DNA of 64,000 bases from Nemania diffusa. Lineage: Eukaryota; Ascomycota; Sordariomycetes; Xylariales; Xylariaceae. This document shows positions 25,787-37,405 of the stretch, piece after piece (position 1 is the first letter of the stretch; the number at the start of each line of letters is the position of its first letter). The notes beneath the pieces are model-generated. The model was not told the DNA's origin and did no database searches. It saw only the letters and a program-made list of their open reading frames with translations. The stretch is taken from positions 2,790,001-2,854,000 of the forward strand of contig JBBPUQ010000009.1 in the NCBI GenBank assembly GCA_038501195.1. The letters are read 5' to 3'. Position numbers and translations under genes: made by a program.

Positions 25787-27354
25787 ATGGCGTCGTCAGC
25801 CATCGTAGCCTTGACAGGGCTCCTGTCCATTCTGCACCTGGCATCAGCAGTGGCCGTACCGAGCTATGAAAATAACCTAGACTCGAGACAAGCAGCCTGC
25901 GCGCCCGTCCCCGCGGCGGGGAAATACCCGACATGGTCCCAACTCCCGCTGCAGACAACGCTCCCCGACCCATTCCTGCCCCTCGCGTACACGACGACCG
26001 ACAACGCCGGCGGGTCCGCGAGCTTCGCGCAGGACGTGATGAGCGGCAAGGGCAAGAACCGGATCCAGACGCCCGAGGAGTGGTATCGGTGCCGGCAGCC
26101 CGAGCTCCTCCAGATGCTGCAGGAGTACCAGTGCGTTACCACCCGTTCCCGTCGACTGTAGATCTATAGATGCGAGGACTGACTCTTAACCACCGGTCGT
26201 AGGTACGGCTACTATCCGGACCACAGCCTGGAGACGGTGAAGGCCACGCGCAGCGGCAATACGGTGAACATCGAGGTGACGGCGGGCGGTAAGACGGGCC
26301 GCTTTAGCGCGACGCTCGCGCTGCCGTCGGGCGCCTCGAGCTCCAAGCCTGCCCCTGTCGTTATCAACATCGGCGGCATGAGCAACCAGCCGTACCTACA
26401 GGCCGGCATCGCCATCGTCGGCTTCGACTACACGCGCGTGGCTTCTGATAGCAACGCCAAGACGGGCGCCTTCTGGGACATCTACAGCGGCAGGGACATT
26501 GGTAAGTGCCTTTTCTGCATTACTACTATTCAGGGATAAATATAGCGCTGCTATTCCATCCTCCTTATTTGCGCTATCCGTCTTCAAGTACCAAGGTCGA
26601 TAGAACTAACCAACTCTCTCACCAAAAGGCTCCCTAGCAGCCTGGGCCTGGGGCTTCCACCGCACGCTGGACGCGCTGAACGCGACGGTACCTGAGATCG
26701 ACGCGAACCGCGTAGGCGTGACGGGGTGCTCGCGGCTCGGCAAGGGCGCGCTCGCCGCGGGGCTGCTAGACAAGCGCATCACGCTGACGATGCCCATGAG
26801 CTCGGGCGTGCAGGGGATGGGGCCGTACCGGTACCACGGGCTCAGCGGGCAGGACGAGACGCTCGAGAACTCGAAGCAGGGCGCGCCGTGGTGGAGCGAC
26901 GCCACCCTCGGCACCTTCGTCAACCACGCCGAGAACCTGCCCTACGACGCCCACACCATCGCCGCCGCCCTGGCCCCCCGCGCCCTCGTCATCGACCAGG
27001 GCACCGGCGACGCCTTCACCAACAGCAAGGGCACCGCCGTCATCGTCTACCCCGCCGCGAAGCTCGTGTACGACTTCCTCGGCGCCGGGGATAAGATCGC
27101 CATGTCGGTGCGCAGTGGCGCGCATTGTGATATGAGCGGATTGTGAGTTTTGCCCCTGATACACCCGTGGAGTGCGATTGTGGGTCAAGTAGAGGCTGAC
27201 GATAATCATCCACAACAGCAATAGCGTTCTTCCTTTCGTGACCCATATCCTTCAAAACGCCACCCTAACCAAGAACTACAATGATCTGGGCAGCTATGGC
27301 TCTCCAATGACGACAGCATACCCCTGGGCTACCGCCGTGCCGAAAGCAGCTTAG
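25787..27354 (+). CDS. 4-O-methyl-glucuronoyl methylesterase (glucuronoyl esterase, CE15)
   Basis: Secreted alpha/beta-hydrolase that cleaves ester bonds between lignin alcohols and 4-O-methyl-glucuronic acid of xylan. Exons 25787-26130, 26203-26501, 26629-27142 and 27219-27354 join in frame to 430 residues. Signal peptide about 1-23. The catalytic Ser249 sits in VTGCSRLGKGA, the CE15 consensus GCSRxGKG. The catalytic His380 is in SGAHCDMSGF, and an acidic residue in GQDETLEN (Glu291 or 294) is at the expected distance. No carbohydrate-binding module is attached. The gene is markedly G+C-rich at third positions, unlike the surrounding DNA. Confidence 0.95.
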
Positions 27355-27595
27355 CATCTCACACGCGCGCGAAGGAGAAAGGGACATACTGAGAAATTGG
27401 GAGTTGAATAAATCATAACATAAAATCATTCTATGCTGCGTACTCCATCACACATACTACCTAAACGCCGAGATGATGCTTGAACTCGCAAAATTCCATG
27501 TCTAACTTAGCCCGTAGTATCACAGCAACACCTAAATGGTAGGTCTATATCTCCTGGATAGTGTGACTCCTGTAATGAAATGAAAGGCATGTCCT

Positions 27596-29143
27596 CTAGG
27601 CAAAAGCGCCAACGAGAGCCATGAGCGCAGCACCGGCGAATACCGCCAGACCCGCGTTCCTCCTCTTCTTTCCGTTTAGCGTCTTGTAGCTCTTCTCCGT
27701 GAGGAAGTCCTCGGCCAGGAGCTGCACTAAGCCGGCGAATAGTAGAAGGCCGCTCGAGACGGCATTCATGAAACCCACCATCAGAAGGCCGGTTTGGCTC
27801 TTCGGATCGTAAAGAGTGTGCACACCCAGCCCAATCGCTTGCCCCAGCGGAGTCGTAGTCCCATAAGCCAGCACCATAAGCCATGGACGAATCGACGAGC
27901 GCGGGAATTGCACTGCTGCTATCCGCGAGCCGAGGGCTAGACCCTCGAACGTCTGATGAAAGGCGATTGCAATCAAGAAAACAACGAATGGCGGGCCTGT
28001 CGCAACTGACACAGCCATGCCGATAAAGATGCTATGAAACAAGATGCCAGCCTCGAGCAGCATACATTGTAGCATTCGCCTTCTTTGGTCTTCGGGTGTT
28101 AGCGGTTCTTGGGATAATCCAGTATCGGAACCTCGTCTTTGGTGGGGTTGGTGAGTGAGAGGTCGTGTATGATCGTTCGTAGTGGGATCCAGCTCGTTCA
28201 AGTTCAACTCCAGATCATCATCTTCTTCATCGTCGTCGTCGTCTTCATCGTCATGTAAGTCCTTGTTCGAGAGAAACAGCTTCCTTCCGTTCTGCTGTGG
28301 CGGCGCAGTCGTGGGCGTTGTCTCAGGGAGTGGTGATACATCGGTCATCAGGCCGCGACTTGCGCCTACATCGTCTAGGGCAATATCTGCTGGTCGGTGG
28401 CTTGTTATTCTTTTCGCAGCGAATCCGCCGTTGGTTTGGGACTTGAGATGATCTCCGTCTTCCGATTCGCCATCCACTGAGTCCCACCCATGATTGTGTG
28501 CGTGTGAGTGGCCGGCGCCTCTTGTTGTTAGGTATGATTCAAGTGCAACGACGGTAAGGGCGGATATCATCGCAACGAGGCCGGCAGTCGGTGGGTATCT
28601 CTCAGTGAAGAAGTCGGGCAGGCATGGGTCCGTAAGTGACACGAAGGCAGTCGGGAGGAGGTGGACGAAGGCCGTGGCTATCAGGACCCCCGTACCGAAA
28701 TGTTGACTCAGAAAGATGATGGTATTCGCACGACGACTGCCTTTGGACGAGGTCTGGCGGGAGAAGAGGGGAAAGCCACAAGCTAATGGGGCAGTTAGGT
28801 TAGTTGAACGGAGTTTCTAGGAGCGTTGAGCTTTGGCATGGGGTGTAGAAGTTCGAGGCATACCAAGGGTGCTCAGGCCGAGGATCAAAATGAGGGCGAA
28901 GACGTGGAGTGCTGTATCGTATGAACCTCGGTCGCCCGATCCACACGCGGGTTTCTCGGAGGCGCCATTTTCGGCTTGTCTTCTAGCTAACTCGGCGCGG
29001 AGGATGTCGCTCGGAATTGACGACCAGGAACCATCTGATAAAATGCGATTAGCTTGTGTTTTATGTGCTTGCCTTTGCTGTCCGTCTAACGAACTACGAG
29101 TACTGTAGTGGTGCTCACCGTTCAGGATACTAGATGAACTCAT
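27596..29143 (-). CDS. ZIP-family zinc/iron transporter
   Basis: Divalent metal importer of the ZIP family at the plasma or an internal membrane. Exons 29119-29143, 28864-29034 and 27596-28782 join in frame to 460 residues. Eight helices are expected: three before and five after a long variable loop at about residues 125-270 that holds a His-rich metal site (GHSHAHNHG) and a run of Asp/Glu (DDEDDDDDEED). The ZIP signatures are HSIFIGMAVSV in helix IV and HQTFEGLALGSR in helix V. The splice restores the first ZIP helix (FLSQHFGTGVLIATAFVHLLP). Plasma membrane zinc uptake is most likely, by similarity to fungal Zrt-type proteins. Confidence 0.94.
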
Positions 29144-30276
29144 GGTAGCGGACCGATTAGATTGAATAAATTATACACAGTTAAAGAAGAGAGAAAACAA
29201 CATCATTACAAGTCGGCGTCCTCGAGATTAGACAATGGCGTAGACGGCGATTGTCTACATTGGGCAGAAGGCAGCACCTTTTTTGTTGTAATTTGTAGGT
29301 CATAAAGCTGGAGCTGGAGGATGCATATCATAAGTGTTAGATCCTAGTTTAGTCGACACTTAATTTGGAATCTGACCCACTAAACTAAGTAAGGTTAGAC
29401 TAAAAGCATGTCTGGCAGGTACAGTACTGTACGTACAGTAATACAGAGCACACTAGATACCTCTCTACCATGTAGGCACTTAACGTGTCTGAAAAAAAGG
29501 GCTTATATAATTTTTGATTATATATCATTTGCTTATGCCGGCATTATTCGTAAATATGCTCTCGCTGTTTATAGTTATTAGATGTTTGAAATATAGATTT
29601 TAAAGCTACTTGCCTAGGGGCATGTTGAATTAGATACTGTGCTTGGCATATGTGGGTATAATCAAGTACTGTACATAAATAAGACAAAGGGTAAAGAGAA
29701 AAGGAAAATCACCTCAACCTAGATTAGCATGAGGATTTATCCAAATCACTCCATTCCTAAAAAACATTGAGTATGAGATGAGATGAACTAAATAACTAAC
29801 ACAGTACCGGGAATATAAGGAGAGTAGAGATGCATATCAAAACCTCCAGTCAGGAGTTACAAGATTTTTCGGTGCCAAGTTCATGCCTCGGTCAATCTTG
29901 CCCAGCGCATAGTCTCCTACTATAGCCTCTGAGATACAGACTTCTCACTTGCACTCGCCCCTTAATCTGTTTGTCCTTCAATGAGGGCACCCATAAGAGT
30001 AGAGAAGGGGGCTGGGGGTTATCATTTTCAGTTTCAATGGATAGTCCTTTATCGCAAAAGCTCATGGGATAGGTGCTACTGGTATGTTAGGCAAGCAGTT
30101 CTCAGTCTTCCAAGACAACCCGTCACAGGACTAACTGCTGTTAATCTCAGAAATGACATATTGTTGTAGCCAACATTATACCTAGTGACCAAGTTTGGCT
30201 TGATTGGTTTAACTGAGGGCCATGATGACAGCAATTGTTCCACTAGTCCCCTTCTTCGGCTTTGATCGCTCGCATC
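29144..30276. other. Intergenic region, about 1.1 kb
   Basis: No gene seen. Contains short repeats of GTACAGTAC-like palindromes near 29420-29440 and the promoter of the ZIP gene at its left edge. Confidence 0.4.
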
Positions 30277-31182
30277 CTATCTATAAGTCTTAACTCGCTG
30301 GTCAATCAGGCAGCCGAGAACAACTGATTTTATTGTGGCTACATCGGATTCATCATGCCATAACTGTGGATTGTGCTGTTGTCGCTCATTTAGGAAATCA
30401 GACACGATTCGGCTCCCGTCAGTTGACCAGAAATCCCGCAGCGCCCAGACAGCAGTCTCGACCTCACCGGTGAGAGATCCCAGAGGCGGCGGCTTGACGC
30501 CGGGGAAGACCGTTTCCCATATCACTAGCCACTGGGTCTCCCGTGAAATCCGGGGGTCGGCCCGTCGAGCAAGCTGCTGCATCTGCAAACCTGAAATGCC
30601 TTCCGGGCGTGTCCTACCCGAAGGCACACAAGATCCAAGCCGAATATGATCTTCCCAGTCCTCAGATAGCACGAATGTGTCGTAGCAGATTGGGCAATAT
30701 GGGGGTTGACGATGAGCGGCCCAAAGGTGTCGCTTGAGATCCATCATCTCTTGCATATCGTGTCGCGTTAGGCAGCTAAAGTGTATCTCCTTGTGGCGAA
30801 TATAGAACGGGCAAGCTAGATGTTGCGGACTGTAAGACCTAGGCCATTTTTCGACGTTCTCTAGCATACAGCCGTCCACGCTCCCATCAGAGCTGCCAAG
30901 AGGTAGGACGGTGCGACGAAACCTCCGTAATGCAATGTCAACGAGCTCTTGCACGTCGCCAGCAAAGTCGGCCGTAGCGCAAGTGCTAGCAGTTTGCGGC
31001 GACGGAGCATCGAGTAGGTACCCTTCATCCTCGTCGTCACTAGTAAAAGCGTCGGGATAGAAGACAGAGCGAGAAACTGATGACTCTCTGGCTTGGGTTG
31101 AGTTTGACGCTGGGGGCCGACTAGTGCTGGTGGATTTGGAGGTTAGAGAGGAACACCGACTGCGTTGGCAAGGTATACGCAT
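30277..31182 (-). CDS. C2H2-like zinc-finger protein, family A, member 1
   Basis: Single exon, 301 residues, intact. The N-terminal 110 residues are Ser/Thr-rich and disordered. The centre (about 125-190) has the family module: CPFY...HFSC, then an L-K-R-H..H segment (DLKRHLWAAH), then PPYCPICYDTF and a trailing H...C (DHIRLGSC), which can bind zinc. It is followed by the conserved block QWLVIWETVFPGVKPP and a helical C-terminus. The module also occurs in the genes at 32181 and 35595, so these are paralogues. It is a fungal-specific family with no experimentally known role that I can name; DNA or protein binding in the nucleus is inference. This copy is the shortest and lacks the basic stretch that precedes the module in the other two. 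Confidence 0.85.
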   Translation of the reverse strand: MRIPCQRSRCSSLTSKSTSTSRPPASNSTQARESSVSRSVFYPDAFTSDDEDEGYLLDAPSPQTASTCATADFAGDVQELVDIALRRFRRTVLPLGSSDGSVDGCMLENVEKWPRSYSPQHLACPFYIRHKEIHFSCLTRHDMQEMMDLKRHLWAAHRQPPYCPICYDTFVLSEDWEDHIRLGSCVPSGRTRPEGISGLQMQQLARRADPRISRETQWLVIWETVFPGVKPPPLGSLTGEVETAVWALRDFWSTDGSRIVSDFLNERQQHNPQLWHDESDVATIKSVVLGCLIDQRVKTYR

Positions 31183-32180
31183 TTTGCCTTTCGTTATTAT
31201 GTTGACGATACCACGCCGTTCTTAGTCAGAGCTGGCAACCGTGGAGGCTTTCATTGTGCAGAAGTTTGGACACCTGATTACTCAAATATTAACTATTCCT
31301 CAAATATAAAAGCAGAAAGAGACACAAATATACCCATACATCACACGATTCAAGAATCATTTCCTGATCGTAAGAGCAATCAAACATAGCGTTTCATGCG
31401 AATAGTTGGGGTCTAACAATCGGCGCCTAATTGCTATGGGCGCAGTGCGCCCGGGCATATTTGTGCCTGTCTCACCGTCTCGGGAAGTCCCCGATGCGTC
31501 AAATGCCAGAAAACAGCTTTCACAGGCCAGCGAACGTCTCACAGTTGCGCATTGTATTAGAAGCCACCCCGACACAGTAGCTTAAGAGTGAAATAACAGC
31601 GCCACTTGCACATTTACGTGCACTTAATATAGAGTAAACTTATTATCCGAGTAAGCCCTATTATTTTATTTTCTAAGTTTAAATTATGCTTAGATGATAG
31701 ATCTACTCTGTATTAAGTAGACATAAACTTGCAAGTGGCGCTGTTTTAACTCACTGGCCGAGGCGGCCTTTCAAGGGATAGACTCGCTGATTGCTGCCTA
31801 GGAAAGTACTTAGGTACTTACATCTGCTGGTACAGCTTTTTTTCTTGGTCGGCTTCGCTAAGAAGCTTATTTTGTGCACCACTTCTTGTACACCACGATA
31901 GAACACGCCAGGGTCTATACAGTTAGAGCTAAGATATTCGATAGCAATTTTGACACCTTCTCTTCAACTAAACCTATAGCTGATTTTCCAATTCTATCAA
32001 ACCTACGGAATAAAAACCGTCCTTGTCCTTTATTCGCACATTATTCCAACACAACGCCTTATCATTATCATAACGGTACTTCTCAACTAGATTCTTTTGC
32101 GCTCGAAGAGCCTAGAACTAAAGTGTTCTGGCCGTGTAATGTTGGATTGACGCTTTGATATAAGCGAGCGCTATTCAGGT
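31183..32180. other. Intergenic region containing a MITE-like element
   Basis: Apart from the inverted-repeat element at 31586-31754 nothing is recognised. Contains the promoter of the gene at 30277-31182 and the 3' end of the gene at 32181. Confidence 0.4.
31586..31754. repeat. MITE-like element with ~48-bp terminal inverted repeats
   Basis: Left arm 31586-31636 and right arm 31704-31754 are imperfect reverse complements; both contain CAGCGCCACTTGCA without mismatch, and the similarity continues through ACTTAATAYAGAGTA. The 67-bp centre is A+T-rich and without coding potential. Total about 169 bp. No convincing target-site duplication is seen, so the outer ends may be off by a few bases. 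A non-autonomous DNA transposon is the likely origin. Confidence 0.75.
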
Positions 32181-33530
32181 TTAGCTACTGTCGGGATACC
32201 TAAACCTATTATTAGCAGTAAAGTTCGGATCATATCTCGCATTTGTCGAGTCGGTGTACGTTGGCTGAGAGAACCAGCCGTCTCCCTCCAACCCCACCGG
32301 CAAAGTCGGCTGGAAAGCTAAGACGCTGACGCCTTCACCTAGTGTTGATAGCGGCGGGATCGGAATATTGCTTTGCGTTTGACCCATCGTGTCAACAGAT
32401 ACATCATGAGGGCAATGATGATCCAAAGCATTAGTGTAGGTACGATTAAACTCGCAGAGATAGGCAAGGAACAATTCGAGGATTTGCAACACATCAGCTC
32501 CGCCAAGGCGCTCGCGAATGAAGTTTTTTGGTCCGCCATTCTGGCAAAAATGTTCAATCCCAGCATGAACCCCGTGGTAGCGCCGCTCAGACTTGGCATC
32601 AATAAATATTGAGAGGGGACGAGGTTTGCCAGGAAACATAATGGCCCAAATGGCATACCATCGCTCTTCTTCAGAGCTCGCTCGCGACGACGGACTAGCA
32701 TCCATGGCTTTTAGTTGAGCGGGTGTAGCCCATGAACGTCGAGGCACATTGCTGGAAGTTCTACAAATATTTTGACCCAAGTGTGCATCCAGATTGGCAA
32801 AATCAAGGTCATCCGGAAATTCGATGCCGCACCGAGGACAATAGCTGGGCTGCACATGATGCCGCCTATGGATGTGTTGACGAACATCACCAACGCGGTT
32901 GAGCATATAGCTTAGGCAACTTTGGTGCTGTTCCTGGTTGTGAAAGTAAAATGGGCATCCAAGTGCCTCTGTGTTGTTCGACGAGTCCGATCGCGACGTA
33001 CGTCGCCGCTTAGGTTGTCTATCATCGCCATCCCGACCGCCTCGTTCTCGGCAAGGATTCCTCCTCTCTTTTGAATTCCTAGGAGAAACACGACTGGGTA
33101 CGAGAGGGTTTTCCTGAGAGACATAGCCAAGTATAGTCTCGAGGTGCCTGCTCGTAGTTTCAGATATGGTCGTTGTATGGGTAAACGGGACGGTTAGATA
33201 CCTTGGGCCAATATCACATTTCTGCAGTTCAGAGGCCACGTTCTGAATCTGCAGTTCTCCAGAAACATAATGGCTTCCAGCATCCAGATCTGCAGCAGGT
33301 GCCCGCACGCAAGGCGGTCGTGGAACTGTCATTAGGGCCAGTGATCCTGACTCTCGGCTGTTACAAATCTCATCCTATAACAGTCAGTGTTACACGTCTA
33401 GAGCTAGGACAAATATGAACGTCGTATGACCATGTTGCTGATATCATACCTCCGAGGCGACCATGCTTTCATGATCGCGCACTATACCTCGGCCTGGATT
33501 CTGGCCGAGAGATTTGCCTCTTTCACCCAT
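32181..33530 (-). CDS. C2H2-like zinc-finger protein, family A, member 2
   Basis: Exons 33450-33530 and 32181-33374 (75-nt intron) join in frame to 424 residues; the first exon supplies the start MGERGKSLGQNPGRG. A basic stretch (PKRRRTSRSD, a likely nuclear localisation signal) precedes the finger module at about 165-250: GCPFYFHNQEQHQSC, RVGDVRQHIHRRHH, PSYCPRCGIEF, then H...C. The conserved block RWYAIWAIMFPGKPRP follows. The C-terminal 100 residues are Pro/Ser/Thr-rich. Paralogue of the genes at 30277 and 35595; it is divergent from the latter across a shared 2 kb intergenic region with palindromic repeats. Function unknown; a nuclear regulator is a guess from the finger and the basic signal. 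Confidence 0.85.
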
Positions 33531-33906
33531 TTCAGGCGAGAAGTATTGGGCGTTAGGTTTGCGACGAAATATATTCTATAATGAGCGGCAACAAATTAAT
33601 TGATACTCTAGAATGAAAGATCCAGGCAACGGAAAGTTTGATCGTAGAGTAAGTAAAAATAACCGAGCTTTCTAACTACTACATGTCGGATGATCGAGTA
33701 CGACTGAGCCTGCTCAAGTATCCCCATCCCATGTGAAGCCGACTTAGGTAGGCCGGCCGTTTTAACAGTATTATTACTTTACATCGAATGCTTACATAGT
33801 TTCTAGGGGCTGCGTCAAATTTCTCAATAGACATATACGAAAATGAGCACGATGTAGTAGTTTGTATATCTGTAGCAAATAGTCTTGCCTCATTGTTGCA
33901 GTGGGT

Positions 33907-33993
33907 CTACACAGCTGTGTAGAACATTGAGTACACAGCTGTGCAGAACATCAGGTACACAGTTGTGCAGAGGCGTCTTCACAGCTGTGTAGA
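33907..33993. repeat. Four spaced palindromic ACACAGCTGTGT sites (24-nt period)
   Basis: Cores at 33907-33922, 33931-33946, 33955-33970 and 33978-33993, period 24, 24 and 23 nt. The first, CTACACAGCTGTGTAG, is a perfect 16-bp palindrome; the others differ at one to three positions. Each has a CAGCTG (or CAGTTG) E-box centre. Unit: about TACACAGCTGTGYAGAAC plus spacer. Looks like an array of binding sites for a dimeric regulator, or a small tandem repeat that happens to be palindromic. Confidence 0.85.
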
Positions 33994-34365
33994 ACAACCT
34001 GCACGACCTTGCATAACGTATGATTTATCGCTAATCAGACTAGGAATACTTTGATGAGGTCTTAATTGATTCATTCTGTTAGAACAGGCATGTATTATAT
34101 CTCTTACACTTTAGATGCAAGCGTGGAGTCTTTTGGGTGTGTCAGCCTGTCAGGTCTTATAACCGATTTGAAGGATCTCCCCTGGCAGTAGGAAGCGGTT
34201 AAGCTGTCGATGCGTCTCACTGCTTAAAGAAACGATCATATTTTCAAATATAAAAAACCCCAATTTTTTTGATTCTCTGGTTCATTAATCAGAAGGCAGC
34301 ATTCGAATCCATTGAAGCGAGGACGACGAGATTCTTAGATGTCTAGATGTCCAGATGCCCAGACG

Positions 34366-34385
34366 GTGCACACAGCTGTGTGCAC
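34366..34385. promoter_or_regulatory. 20-bp perfect palindrome with the same core
   Basis: GTGCACACAGCTGTGTGCAC equals its own reverse complement and contains the same ACACAGCTGTGT core as the array 370 bp to the left; another CACAGCTG follows directly. The shared core in one divergent promoter region suggests a common binding protein (inference). Confidence 0.65.
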
Positions 34386-35594
34386 AGCTGCGTGTCAACC
34401 TAGTGGGACATCTAGCCTTAAGAAGAGTCGAGTTTCCGTAAAATCCAGCGGGGGAATATATGCTCCGGTGTGCGATTTTAATTCTTGGGGCTATAGACGA
34501 TATCATTTATATAGAGTACTGATAGACGATTCTAACTGTGTGTCTCATGCTACTTATAGCCATCGTCACTGTTTCGCATCTATACTTTCATATCTGCAGT
34601 AGAAATGAAGGCCACTCTCGCCCAAGATCATGCGTGTCGCATGGAGCGATATACAATCTATACTACTCGGTGAGCGGCCGGTGGTTCGCAATCCAAACGA
34701 CAGCCGTGCTAATGAATGTACCTTGTCCAGCTCACACCTAGATGCATGGTTAAGTGACCACTCCCGGCCATTCATCGACCAATTCGTCCGCGCCAAACAA
34801 ACAGAACAAACCCCACATCCTACTACACTTAGTAGTAGAAGATCCGAGATTACGAAAACGTTTGCCTTATATGATCGTGCTTTTGGCTCGTAAGGCAGCG
34901 AGCAGCGTTCAGGCCGCAAGGATTATCAGATGGTTGCATGAAACGGTGGCTTGCATTATTATATGTGCTAGAGTGGTACCCGCTGCATGTTGGGGTCGGA
35001 TATTGATATGGTCGAGTTTCGTTAGGCACTCTCTACCATCTTGAGTGCAGGTAGAGACTAGTCACTGGCATGCCCAGGCATTTGTACAGTATATCTTTGT
35101 GTTCTAGATAGGTAGTCTAATGCGGAAGAGCGCAAATGCTGGAATTTGAGTCAACAAATAGTAATCCTTGGCGTGTATACATATTCGATTGTGCGTTTTC
35201 TTAGGCCCCTCCTTACACGTAACAACAGGCTCGGATCTAGCTCGTACCGCACCTGTTGTTGGAAATGCAGCCCGTGGGGGCAAGATATTCGCGAACCTGG
35301 CCTTAGAGAGCTGACATGGTCATCCGTAAGTATAGCAGATAGGGACTTACAATATTTATGCAGAGTGACCAACCACAAGGAAACGACAGGGCAGCCAGGG
35401 CCGAGAGCCACTTTGGGCGCTCAGCCACTGCTTTGGCCTCTGGAAATTGAAGGATAAATCTCGGTGTGCCTTGTATAATAATATCATATAAGCCACTAAT
35501 GCTAACTTATTAGAGGCATACGATACTATCTTCAACTTCTCAAAAATCTTGCCTGAGTTTCAAAAACGTTCGGCAGTTATATGTACGAACAGTA

Positions 35595-37405
35595 ATGCCT
35601 ATCATACCTAATGTTTCTACTAGCTCGCTAAAGAGAAGAAAGCAAACTCAGCGCAAAGCTCGCCGATCTTGTGCGAATAGATGCGCCCGGGGTGATGTTG
35701 CCAAAGAAATTCCCACGCCCGAAAAAAATACTCTTTGCGGAGATTCGGGAATTCAGGTAGCATTTGGGAACACAGATGAACGATGTGGTGAATCTGTCAC
35801 TGTAGCTTCATCCATTCTCGGGAGATCTGTAGCTCCCCACGATGAGATACAACCATCTTCGAAGGAGATCTCTCTACTAAGTTCCTATGTTGAAATGGCC
35901 ACCATATCTGACGACTTTCTCACGCTGGATGATCCCAATTTGCAAGCTATTGACATCCGGGAGGGCACCTACACCCCAGATACGCCAGAAGATACGATGC
36001 AGTTACAAATAGCTTCAGGTATATACTTTACTTTTATAGCTCTCTTGTACGCTCGCTTACTCTGATCGCAGCACTACAGATTGATGATAATACGAATGCG
36101 ATACGGGACACAGCCTTTTATGAAAAGGCTCAAGCGAAGAAATTGGAGAAGAGAACAGCAGGAACCATCACAACAATGGATCTTGACCCAGGCAATGCGG
36201 GTTGTTTTTTTCCACCCTTAGACTCACTGATGGATATGAGCTTTAACTTTGACCCAGAAGTGGAAATTGATTCGGTTCTTGCTGGGGTAGAATTTCCTAA
36301 CGATGGCTGCCGTGTCACGAATTTTCCGTCCATATATAAGAACCCGACTACGACGGTGCACGATCATATGCATTCCCCGTTTTATGCAGATGCTGCACAA
36401 GACACCATATCCGACCTGAGCAGAAATACTAGCAAAAATATCGGTGAAATTTATGACTCTTCGTTCCCTAGCCAATCTTGGGATCAGGGCCCTCTAAGCG
36501 GCGAGAACATATCACAATCTTTGGGTGATGGCCGTCCCGACTTAGATGAACATGGTAGCACCATTTCACCAAGTTTATCCTCAGAATCAACAATATCCCC
36601 CACCAAGGGTCGCCAAAAAAGATCGTTCTCAGAAGACTATAAAGACGACGGAGGCGAAAACCGTCGTCTGGTTAAACGCGGAAGATCATCCAGAGACAAC
36701 AGCACAAAGCTATTCGCATGCCCATTTCATAAGAAAGACCCCAGGCGACATCAAGATTGCGGAAGATACACCTTAAGTCGTATCAAGGATGTAAAGCAGC
36801 ACGTATATAGACTCCACTGCAAACCTGAGCTATACTGTTCTCGCTGCTACAAGAGTTTCAAGCGCGCTAGTCAACGAGACTATCATATCCGGGAAGGAGG
36901 ATGTCCTTTGAACGAGCCGCCAAATAAATGTGGGGATCAATACGGTATTATCTCAGGACATCAGAAGAAAAGGCTCAAGGACTGTGGAAGTCGTGGGACG
37001 AGTAAACAGCAACAATGGATGGAAATATGGAAGGTGATATTCCCAGGAGTCAACCTCCCACGATCTCCTCACGTCGATGACCAGGCGGAACTGCTATCCT
37101 GTCTACGTGGCTATTGGGATGACAACGCTAGTGAGATCATTGCAAGAGCTTTTGGTAAACAGAAGTTGGATGAACTCGACTTCGTTCGGACAAGGGATGT
37201 TGTTGACATAATATTGGCCCATTTTGACACTGAGACGACTAATTGGGATATTGGAACTAATACATGGATGGATAAAGAAAGGCAGCCGTTCGAAGATCCC
37301 CTCGGGAACATACTAGATCAACCGTTGCCTTGGGAGCTGGACCACCAGTTAGAAATATATTCTGCCAGCCCGACTATGATTGGGGACTCGCCATTCACAT
37401 TCTAA
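35595..37405 (+). CDS. C2H2-like zinc-finger protein, family A, member 3
   Basis: Exons 35595-36018 and 36072-37405 (53-nt intron) join in frame to 585 residues. The N-terminus is basic (SSLKRRKQTQRKARRS), followed by a long disordered acidic region. A basic patch (RRLVKRGRSS) precedes the finger module at about 358-440: ACPFHKKDPRRHQDC, RIKDVKQHVYRLHC, ELYCSRCYKSF, then H...C. The block QWMEIWKVIFPGVNLP and the C-terminal helices match the two paralogues on the left. It is the longest of the three. A 4-codon upstream ORF (ATG at 35581) ends just before the start and could reduce translation. Confidence 0.87.

Larger units (their letters stand above)
33531..35594. other. Divergent intergenic region between two zinc-finger paralogues
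   Basis: About 2 kb between two start codons, so it contains both promoters. It has the ACACAGCTGTGT repeat array and a longer palindrome listed separately. Small open frames at 34.3-35.45 kb have no family resemblance. Confidence 0.55.

Noticed and set aside
26726..27221. 122-codon plus and 151-codon minus frames
   Set aside because: Alternative frames of the G+C-rich glucuronoyl esterase exon 3.
33907..33993. Possible CRISPR-like array (24-nt period)
   Set aside because: Eukaryotic context, palindromic units with similar rather than unique spacers, and no cas genes.
34285..35457. Several 70-117 codon frames in the divergent intergenic region
   Set aside because: Overlapping on both strands, no domain, no splice continuity.
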